Shown: piece by piece, positions 1-5,528 of the stretch
Layout: each line of letters begins with the position of its first letter
Position numbering within the stretch: the first letter of the stretch is position 1
NCBI GenBank assembly: GCA_021443405.1
Contig: JABUUA010000070.1
Location: forward strand, 1-8,754
From: Bacteroidaceae bacterium
Lineage (GTDB): Bacteria > Bacteroidota > Bacteroidia > Bacteroidales > Bacteroidaceae
Length of the DNA stretch: 8,754 nt
Direction: 5' to 3'
Program-made: the position numbers and the translations under genes
Notes under the pieces: generated by a model
Databases searched by the model: none
Told to the model about the DNA's origin: nothing
Seen by the model: the letters and a program-made list of their open reading frames with translations, nothing else

Positions 1-39
1 ATTTCAAATATCATTAAATTTTAATTATCCAATAATAAT

Positions 40-429
40 TTAAAATAAAAATGTCAGATAATAATGAAAATACAAAAAAACGTGATTCAAATCCAGGAAA
101 TCAAAGTTGATTTTCTCCGGATGCCAAATCTTACAGCCGATAAAATATCCGGAAGGGTAAAAAATCCCGAACTGGGTCAAGGGATTTGCCACAAAGGAGG
201 CGACGATGCCCGGAACCTTGGGTAATTTAAAAAAGGCGCAAAAGGCAAGGGTCAAAAGGATGGCAACGCCAATGGTAGGCCAAATCCCGATAAACACGCC
301 GGCCGCGACAGACTCGGCAACCTTCAAGGCATCCATGTGCTTGGGGAACATGCGGTTGTAATAGATGCGACTTAATCTCGCGAACTTGGATTTGTCTCTA
401 CGAGATGCTTTTTTAACAATTTCTTTCAT
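40..429 (-). CDS. DUF2062 family small inner-membrane protein
   Basis: I recognise this as a DUF2062-type membrane protein of unknown molecular function. From the chosen start it is 129 residues. A basic N-terminus (KKASRRDKSK) is followed by a first hydrophobic segment at about residues 41-67, containing VAAGVFIGIWPTIG, and a second at about 70-98. The family's characteristic small-residue/NPLT motif is present as ANPLTQFG at 81-88. The frame also allows an upstream ATG at 463-465, giving 141 residues. I prefer the ATG at 427-429 because the extra 12 residues fall in AT-rich DNA, use a different codon style and crowd the divergent greB start. After KIWHPEKINFDF the C-terminal ~20 residues are almost all aromatic or hydrophobic and encoded by very AT-rich DNA. 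This could be a genuine tail or a corrupted end near the contig edge. It is divergent from greB. The family call is fairly sure; the role is unknown. Confidence 0.75.
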   Translation of the reverse strand: MKEIVKKASRRDKSKFARLSRIYYNRMFPKHMDALKVAESVAAGVFIGIWPTIGVAILLTLAFCAFFKLPKVPGIVASFVANPLTQFGIFYPSGYFIGCKIWHPEKINFDFLDLNHVFLYFHYYLTFLF

Positions 430-450
430 CGGTGCCAAATTTAGCAAATA

Positions 451-479
451 TTTACAGTACCGCATAGATTTTCTACATT
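451..479 (+). promoter_or_regulatory. Possible sigma70-type promoter for greB
   Basis: TTTACA (451-456) resembles a -35 box and TACATT (474-479) a -10 box, with a 17-base spacer. The expected transcription start would fall at about 486, directly before the greB ATG at 487, which would make the message leaderless or nearly so. The AAGGG at 481-485 is too close to the ATG to be a normal Shine-Dalgarno site. The -10 match is only four of six and the region is AT-rich, so this may be chance. Confidence 0.3.
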
Positions 480-486
480 AAAGGGC

Positions 487-960
487 ATGAAACATCTTAT
501 TTCAAAAGAAGGCTTTGAAAAATTCAAGGCAGAGTGGGAACAGCTGAAATATGTGGAACGTCCCGCCATGATAAACCAGGTCCAGGCCGCCGCCGCCGAA
601 GGGGACCGGAGCGAAAACGCAGCCTACACTTACGGCCGTATGCGGGTCCGTGAAATCGACCGACGCCTTAGGGAGCTGGACCGCATCCTGGACGGCGCAA
701 AAGTGGTGGAGAATATGGCCACCGCCGACGGCTCCATCCGGTTTGGCGCCACCATCAAGATGCAAGACACCAAGACCAGGCGTGAAAAAGTCTATCAAAT
801 CGTGGGAGACAAGGAAATCGACCCCCTCCAGGGACGCATCAGCATGAAATCCCCCGTAGGGGAAGCACTCATGGGAAAAAAACAGGGGGAGCAGGTGCAG
901 GTGAAAGCCCCTCGCGGCACCATCACCTACGAAATTATGGAAGTTTCATACAACAGCTAA
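487..960 (+). CDS. greB: GreA/GreB family transcript cleavage factor (GreB-like)
   Basis: This protein binds the secondary channel of RNA polymerase and stimulates cleavage of backtracked RNA, rescuing stalled elongation complexes. At 157 residues it has the family's usual length. The N-terminal coiled-coil hairpin covers about residues 1-75. Its tip carries the motif EGDRSENAAY, with acidic residues D40 and E43 matching the pair in Gre factors that holds the catalytic magnesium. The following RMRVREIDRRLRELD resembles GreB more than GreA. The C-terminal FKBP-like globular domain covers about residues 80-157: FGATIKM, then YQIVGDKEIDP, ISMKSPVGEALMGKKQGE and a final YEIMEVSY strand. It starts 57 bp from the divergent DUF2062 gene and ends 8 bp before the tatD frame, suggesting co-transcription with tatD. 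The family is very secure; choosing GreB over GreA rests on motif resemblance. Confidence 0.9.
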   Translation: MKHLISKEGFEKFKAEWEQLKYVERPAMINQVQAAAAEGDRSENAAYTYGRMRVREIDRRLRELDRILDGAKVVENMATADGSIRFGATIKMQDTKTRREKVYQIVGDKEIDPLQGRISMKSPVGEALMGKKQGEQVQVKAPRGTITYEIMEVSYNS

Positions 961-968
961 CGGATAAT

Positions 969-1457
969 ATGTTCATCGACACCCACTGTCATCTGGATGC
1001 CTACGAGGAATTTTCCAAGGAATCCCTGGACGCCCTCTTTGAGCGTTTGCGCTCCAACACGGCGAAGCTTTCAGCAGGTCCGACGGCAAACGGAGAAGCC
1101 TCCTGGAATAGCCCCAAGAACGCCAAGGAAGATTTTGTCCAGATGCCCGAGGCGTTTATCCACGTGGCCTGCAGCCCCGAAAGTTTCGACCGTGGCGTAG
1201 AACTTTCCGAAAAATATCCCTTCGTCTTTACCGCCTACGGAATCCATCCCGAATGCGTCCTGCGGGAAACCCCTTCCGACGAAGAACGGCTCCTGGAACT
1301 GCTGAAGCACCCCAAGGCAATCGCCTGCGGGGAATTCGGGCTGGACTACCACTACGGAAAAGACACCCGCAAGCAGCAGCTGAACCTATTCCAGCGGCAC
1401 CTCCAGCTGGGCATCCAAAGCGGAAAGCCCCTGGTGCTCCACCTTCGCGAAGCCGAC
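969..1457 (+). other. tatD: TatD-family DNase segment, N-terminal part only (3' truncated at junction)
   Basis: TatD proteins are metal-dependent DNases/exonucleases with a TIM-barrel fold. Visible landmarks are the N-terminal metal motif DTHCHLD (H6, H8), AYGIHPE (H93), the bridging glutamate in CGEFGLDYH (E122), the KQQLNLFQRHLQLG helix, and KPLVLHLREA (H158). The later HCFTG-like histidine strand and the ETDAPYL-like aspartate motif, both expected in the last ~100 residues, are missing because the sequence changes to something unrelated after LREADD. Residues ~29-60 (about 30 residues, TAKLSAGPTANGEASWN onward) look like an insertion between the first helix and the second strand compared with typical TatD. 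There is no clear Shine-Dalgarno before the ATG; the 8 bp gap to greB suggests translation within the same transcript. The truncated product would lack a complete active site. Confidence 0.8.
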
Positions 1458-3137
1458 GACAACACACAGCAGTACATCGACTCCGTGAACGCCGCAGCGC
1501 AGACGGACGCCGACAAACTGGCCGACGCGCAGAACATCACCCACCACTATCTGGGCGAGACTCGCAACTTCTCGCGTTGCGACGACGACTTCGCCGCCAG
1601 CACGCGCTTCGGTCTGCTGGCCGACCCATGGGTGGTGACGCCGAACATCATCAATCAGGATAACTTCACGCACGGCGGTTTCGACAACTTCGAGAACTCG
1701 CAGTCCATAAGCGTGGAGAAGTGGGACGGCGTGCTGCCCGCCATCGAAGACGGGAAAATCTATCAGACGACCTTTGCCGCACTGCCTGCCGGCACCTATC
1801 ATCTCCACTTCTACGTGCACGCCAACTCGGGTTTCTCGGCCAACGAGTGCCTGCTGCGCGTGGTCAGTGGCGACGCCTTCCCCGGTCTCGCCACGAAAGA
1901 CGGCGTATTGGCCACCTACGATGTGCGCACCGGCGGCTACAACGGAACCGTGGACGCCTGCACCTTTCAACTCGACGAACCCACGGTCGTGACCATAGGT
2001 TTCCTCTTCAACATCCCCGAACAAAACAACGGACGCGCCATGCGTGTCAACGACCTGCGCATTTACGACAGTGCCAACCGCGATGTGACCAGCAAGTATC
2101 TTCAGAACTACACGAACATACAACGCAAGGATTTGTCGTATCGCCGCTTCGGACAACCCACGTTTTGGACCGTGGAGAACTTCGAGATTTCTAACGGAAC
2201 CGACGGCACAAAGCACGGCATCGACAAATATGCCGGCGACAACGAGTTGATGCTGGGCGTATGGAACGACGCAGGCAACGCCAAGGGTTCGCTGCGCGAC
2301 GCCAAACTCTACCAGCGCGTCACCCTACCGGCCGGCGACTATTTCTTCGGCGCCGCCTACGAGGCGTGCTATAACATCGCCAGCGGCAACCTGTTCGTGG
2401 GCACCTCGGCCCTCACGGCCGCCACCACAAAGACCAAGGCGCTGGCCTATCTTCCCCTAAGCGAAGCAGCGACCGACGGCAAATGGTACGGCAAGGAGTT
2501 CAGCCTCCGCGAACCCACAGAACTGTATCTCGGCTGGAATATCGACCTAACGACGGCCAGCACGCAAGAGTTCCGCGCACGCGAACTGGCCTTGCTGCGC
2601 CTCGGCGACAAGCGGGCGGAAGAAGCCTGGCAACTGGGTGAAGAACTGAAAGCCAACGAAGTGTCGCGCCTGCTCACCGCCAAGAATGCCCTGAATGCTG
2701 AGGGCAAGGCCGTGCTGACACTGGAGCGCGGCTGCGAAGTGGAACTAGGACACGCCCTGCTGGACGGCGTCACGGCCGTGGAACTCTGGACCAACACGCT
2801 CTACAGCGTGGCGCAGGACGCCACCCTGTCGCTCTATCTCGATGACGACTTCGACCCCGTGGCCACCTGCCAAGCCTCGGATGTGCAGAGCACCACACCG
2901 CAGCGAAGCGTCCTCTATCTGCCCGCCCTCACGGGCATTCACCGCCTCACGCTGCAGGTCTATGGCACACAGTGCAACCTGTGGAAGGCCGTGCTGAGCA
3001 ACGAGGAGGACGGCATCGGTAGTCCCTCGTCCGCTCAACCCGCCACCAACCACGGCATCTTCGACCTCACAGGCCGCCGCGTAACCCGCCCCACCCGCGG
3101 TCTCTACATCCAAGACGGCCGGAAAATTATCCGATGA
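969..3137 (+). CDS. Chimeric open frame: truncated TatD fused to C-terminal part of a Bacteroidales secreted protein
   Basis: This uninterrupted 722-codon frame starts at an ATG 8 bp after greB. Residues 1 to about 163 are the first part of a TatD metal-dependent nuclease. Residues ~165-722 are the last part of a secreted Bacteroidales protein. The two do not make a sensible single protein. The TatD barrel is cut before its last two metal-binding segments. The C-terminal tail resembles a type IX secretion sorting tail, which needs a signal peptide, and none is present at the N-terminus. Codon style and base composition also shift across the junction. I infer an artefactual join that happens to stay in frame (any join does so one time in three). 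A natural fusion is much less likely. The two parts are described in their own entries. A single product name such as 'TatD family hydrolase' would mislabel three quarters of the protein. Confidence 0.75.
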   Translation: MFIDTHCHLDAYEEFSKESLDALFERLRSNTAKLSAGPTANGEASWNSPKNAKEDFVQMPEAFIHVACSPESFDRGVELSEKYPFVFTAYGIHPECVLRETPSDEERLLELLKHPKAIACGEFGLDYHYGKDTRKQQLNLFQRHLQLGIQSGKPLVLHLREADDNTQQYIDSVNAAAQTDADKLADAQNITHHYLGETRNFSRCDDDFAASTRFGLLADPWVVTPNIINQDNFTHGGFDNFENSQSISVEKWDGVLPAIEDGKIYQTTFAALPAGTYHLHFYVHANSGFSANECLLRVVSGDAFPGLATKDGVLATYDVRTGGYNGTVDACTFQLDEPTVVTIGFLFNIPEQNNGRAMRVNDLRIYDSANRDVTSKYLQNYTNIQRKDLSYRRFGQPTFWTVENFEISNGTDGTKHGIDKYAGDNELMLGVWNDAGNAKGSLRDAKLYQRVTLPAGDYFFGAAYEACYNIASGNLFVGTSALTAATTKTKALAYLPLSEAATDGKWYGKEFSLREPTELYLGWNIDLTTASTQEFRARELALLRLGDKRAEEAWQLGEELKANEVSRLLTAKNALNAEGKAVLTLERGCEVELGHALLDGVTAVELWTNTLYSVAQDATLSLYLDDDFDPVATCQASDVQSTTPQRSVLYLPALTGIHRLTLQVYGTQCNLWKAVLSNEEDGIGSPSSAQPATNHGIFDLTGRRVTRPTRGLYIQDGRKIIR
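1449..1470. other. Probable chimeric junction between two genomes
   Basis: TatD similarity stops at LREADD (codons 1443-1460). The next codons (NTQQYIDSVNAAAQTDADK) read as a helical spacer typical of Bacteroidales surface enzymes. The exact base cannot be fixed by eye. A short stretch such as gccgacgac (1452-1460) could be shared by both parents, which would fit either misassembly or amplification template switching. Left of here the codon style matches greB; right of here it matches the GC-rich genes that follow. Confidence 0.65.
1461..3137 (+). other. C-terminal part of a secreted Bacteroidales carbohydrate-active-type protein (5' truncated)
   Basis: About 559 residues remain; numbering follows the whole frame. 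Residues 165-200 form a helical spacer. Residues ~214-368 and ~390-545 look like two related beta-sandwich domains, each with a W near the start and a Y-Q-x-x-x-x-LPAG-x-Y-x-x core (YQTTFAALPAGTYHLHF and YQRVTLPAGDYFFGAAY). The second resembles DUF5013-type domains (TVENFEISNGTDGTKHGI, LMLGVWND). Residues ~578-675 resemble a CBM6-like carbohydrate-binding domain (VELGHALLDG, VELWTN, SLYLDDD, LTGIHRLTLQVYG). Residues 694-722 (GIFDLTGRRVTRPTRGLYI) match the C-terminal tail common in Bacteroidales cargo, with T9SS-style sorting suspected. The missing N-terminus probably held a signal peptide and perhaps a catalytic domain such as a glycoside hydrolase; that is inference. Domain names come from memory of family patterns and are moderately sure. 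Confidence 0.6.
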
Positions 3138-3202
3138 CGCCGCGGTGACGAAAGCGACAGACACCGGTGAATTCATCGCGACACGCAATAAAATCAGTAA
3201 TT

Positions 3203-3215
3203 TTTCCTAAGGAAA
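3203..3215. promoter_or_regulatory. Short perfect palindrome upstream of the C_GCAxxG_C_C gene
   Basis: TTTCCTAAGGAAA is a 13-base palindrome (six-base arms around a central A) ending 11 bases before the ATG at 3227. Its right arm contains AAGGA, which is Shine-Dalgarno-like but somewhat far from the start. It could be an operator half, a weak ribosome site or chance. No clear promoter or terminator hairpin was found in the surrounding 89-base gap. Confidence 0.2.
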
Positions 3216-3226
3216 CCTAATAACTC

Positions 3227-3697
3227 ATGATGGAAGACAGAGTACAACGCGCCGTGGAGCTCTTCATGCAAGGCTACGGATGCGGACAAAGTGTGGTGGC
3301 GGCCTTTGCCGACCTCTACGGACTGACCCAGGAACAGGCCTTATGCATCGGCGCAGGCTTCGGCGGCGGCGTGGGCCGGATGCGCATGATGTGCGGCGCC
3401 GTGTCGGGGTTAGTCATCCTTGCCGGCCTTGACCAAGGGCAGACGGAAGGCGGCGACCGCGACGGGAAAGGTCGTTGCTACCGCTTGGTGCAAGATTTGC
3501 TGGCCCAGTTCAAGGAGGAGAACGGCAGCATCGTCTGCGCCGAACTGCTCGGCATAAAAGGTCCCGTGGCCATGGGCAACTTCATGCCTTCGGAACGAAA
3601 CGCCGAATACTACAAGCGGCGCCCCTGTTCCGCGAAGGTGGAGAGCGCCGCGAGTATATTTGCACGTTATCTCGAGGGCAAAGAGACCTCAGTTTGA
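3227..3697 (+). CDS. C_GCAxxG_C_C family protein
   Basis: This 156-residue protein fits the small cysteine-rich C_GCAxxG_C_C family, whose molecular function is not established; a redox or metal-binding role is commonly suspected from the conserved cysteines. The order of landmarks is: an N-terminal helix ending GYGCGQSVVAAF (C19); ALCIGAGFGGGVG (C40); MMCGAVSGLVILAGL (C56), the glycine-rich core motif; GRCYRLVQDLLAQF (C84); IVCAELLGI (C104); and RPCSAKVESAASIFARYL (C134), then a short polar tail. All the family's conserved cysteine positions appear filled. There is no signal peptide, so it is likely cytoplasmic; the hydrophobic core segments are buried helices and not clear membrane spans. 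Two ATG codons lie in tandem at 3227 and 3230, and either could be used. It follows the truncated secreted-protein gene after 89 bp and converges on typA with 6 bp between stop codons. Confidence 0.85.
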   Translation: MMEDRVQRAVELFMQGYGCGQSVVAAFADLYGLTQEQALCIGAGFGGGVGRMRMMCGAVSGLVILAGLDQGQTEGGDRDGKGRCYRLVQDLLAQFKEENGSIVCAELLGIKGPVAMGNFMPSERNAEYYKRRPCSAKVESAASIFARYLEGKETSV

Positions 3698-3703
3698 TAA
3701 CGA

Positions 3704-5512
3704 TTAATCTTCTTTTCGTCCGGCACGCTTGCGCTCGAGGTGGTCGAGGATGACCTTGCGCATGCGCATGGACTTCGGCGTTACCTCCACGTACTCATCC
3801 TCGCGGATGTACTCCAACGCCTCCTCGAGACTGAAGATGGTGGCGGGGATGATGTGCGCCTTTTCATCGGATCCCGAGGCACGCATGTTCGTAAGTTGCT
3901 TGGCCTTGCATACGTTCACCACTAGGTCGTTCTCGTGGACGTGCTCGCCCACTACCTGACCGGCATAGACCTGGTCCTGCGGTTCGATGAAGAAGCGACC
4001 GCGGTCCTGCAGGTTGTTGATGGCGTAGGCATAGGCGTTGCCGCCCTCCAAAGCAATCATGCTTCCGTTCACGCGGCGTAGGATTTCACCCTTGAACGGT
4101 TCGTAAGCCACGAAGCGATGGGCCATGATGGCCTCGCCCTGAGAGGCGGTGAGTACGTTGGTGCGCAGTCCGATGATGCCGCGCGAGGGGATGCGGAACT
4201 CAATGTTGACGCGCTCGCCCTGACTCTCCATGCTCACGAGCTCGCCCTTGCGCCGGGTGACCATGTCAATCATCTTGCTCGAGAACTCCTCGGGAACATT
4301 GATGGTCAGTTCCTCGATGGGTTCGCAGCGAACGCCGTCGATTTCCTTGTAAATCACTTGCGGCTGACCCACCTGCAGTTCGTAGCCCTCGCGACGCATG
4401 GTCTCGATGAGGACGCTCAGATGCAACACACCACGGCCCGACACCACCCAGCGGTCGGCATTTCCCGCGGCCATCTCCACGCGCAAGGCGAGGTTCTTCT
4501 CCAGCTCCTTCTGCAGACGGTCGTTGATGTGGCGGCTGGTGCAGAACTTGCCCTCCTTGCCAAAGAAGGGAGAGTCGTTGATGGTGAAGAGCATGGACAT
4601 CGTGGGCTCGTCGATGCTGATGGGAGCAAGAGGTTCGGGATTCTCGAAGTCGCACAAGGTGTCGCCAATCTCGAAGCGCTCGAGACCCACAATCGCGCAG
4701 ATGTCGCCGCTCGAAACCTCCGTGGTCTTGGCGCGACCCATGCCTGTGAACGTGTGCAGTTCCTTGATTTTTGTCCGTTCCTTCGAACCATCGCGGTGCG
4801 CCACGGTGATGTTCATGCCCTCGCGCAGCGTTCCGCGGTGCACGCGACCCACGGCGATACGACCCGTGTAGTTGCTGTAGTCGAGACTGGTGATGAGCAT
4901 CTGCGGAGTTCCCTCCAACTGCTCGGGAGCGGGGATGTGGTCCAGGATGACGTCGAGCAGATAAGTGATGTCGTCGGTGGGCGTGTTGTAGTCAGCGCCC
5001 ATCCAACCGTTCTTGGCCGAGCCATAGACCACGGGGAAGTCCAGCTGGTCCTCGGTGGCGTCGAGGTCGCACATCAGGTCGAACACCATCTCATACACTT
5101 CCTCGGGGCGGCAGTTGGGCTTGTCCACCTTGTTGACCACGACCACAGGCTTGAGGCCGAGTTGCAGCGCCTTCTGCAACACGAAGCGCGTCTGGGGCAT
5201 GGGGCCCTCGAAAGCATCGACCAACAGGAGGCAGCCGTCGGCCATGTTCAGCACGCGCTCCACCTCACCGCCGAAGTCGCTATGGCCCGGCGTGTCGATG
5301 ACGTTAATCTTCGTGTCCTTGTAGTTGATGGACACGTTCTTGGAAAGAATGGTGATGCCGCGCTCGCGCTCCAATTCGTTGTTGTCGAGCATCAGCTCAC
5401 CCGTCTGCTGGTTGTCGCGGAAGAGATTGCCCGCGAGCAACATCTTGTCCACCAGGGTCGTCTTGCCGTGGTCGACATGCGCAATGATTGCTATGTTACG
5501 TAAGTTCTGCAT
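3704..5512 (-). CDS. typA: Ribosome-associated translational GTPase TypA/BipA
   Basis: TypA/BipA is an EF-G-like GTPase that binds the ribosome and affects 50S assembly and growth under cold or other stress. From the ATG at 5510-5512 it is 602 residues, the family's normal length. An in-frame ATG 12 codons upstream exists, but it would lie inside the preceding gene, and MQNLRNIAIIAHVDHGKTTL is the canonical start. GTPase motifs are all intact: G1 AHVDHGKT (11-18), G2 RGIT (51-54), G3 DTPGH (73-77), G4 NKVD (127-130) and G5 GSAK (164-167). Domain II follows (TSLDYSNYTGRIAVGRVHRG), then EF-G-like domains III and V (SGRGVLHLSVLIETMRREG; RIPSRGIIGLRTN) and the BipA-specific C-terminal domain ending RKVILDHLERKRAG. 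The sequence flavour is strongly Bacteroidales. It lies 16 bp downstream of the outer-membrane protein gene in the same direction. There is no clear Shine-Dalgarno, only an A/T-rich leader, as is common in Bacteroidetes. Confidence 0.97.
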   Translation of the reverse strand: MQNLRNIAIIAHVDHGKTTLVDKMLLAGNLFRDNQQTGELMLDNNELERERGITILSKNVSINYKDTKINVIDTPGHSDFGGEVERVLNMADGCLLLVDAFEGPMPQTRFVLQKALQLGLKPVVVVNKVDKPNCRPEEVYEMVFDLMCDLDATEDQLDFPVVYGSAKNGWMGADYNTPTDDITYLLDVILDHIPAPEQLEGTPQMLITSLDYSNYTGRIAVGRVHRGTLREGMNITVAHRDGSKERTKIKELHTFTGMGRAKTTEVSSGDICAIVGLERFEIGDTLCDFENPEPLAPISIDEPTMSMLFTINDSPFFGKEGKFCTSRHINDRLQKELEKNLALRVEMAAGNADRWVVSGRGVLHLSVLIETMRREGYELQVGQPQVIYKEIDGVRCEPIEELTINVPEEFSSKMIDMVTRRKGELVSMESQGERVNIEFRIPSRGIIGLRTNVLTASQGEAIMAHRFVAYEPFKGEILRRVNGSMIALEGGNAYAYAINNLQDRGRFFIEPQDQVYAGQVVGEHVHENDLVVNVCKAKQLTNMRASGSDEKAHIIPATIFSLEEALEYIREDEYVEVTPKSMRMRKVILDHLERKRAGRKED

Positions 5513-5528
5513 AATGGGAAAATATCTT

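Noticed and set aside
1..39. Possible regulatory element in the AT-rich left edge
   Set aside because: It is too short and low in complexity to support any call.
1386..2216. 276-codon open frame on the minus strand across the junction
   Set aside because: It spans the chimeric join and lies opposite recognisable domains on both sides, so it cannot be a real conserved gene.
969..3137. A novel TatD nuclease fused to carbohydrate-binding domains
   Set aside because: The TatD barrel lacks its last metal-binding segments, there is no signal peptide for the secretion tail, and composition changes at the join; a chimera explains this better.
3138..3226. Terminator or mobile-element end between the secreted-protein frame and the next gene
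   Set aside because: No stable hairpin with a T-run, inverted repeat pair or target duplication was visible; only a 13-base palindrome.
4118..5503. Long open frame (461 codons) opposite typA
   Set aside because: It is an antisense shadow. typA on the other strand is intact and conserved over the whole stretch, and the translated product is a His/Val/Leu-rich string without domains.
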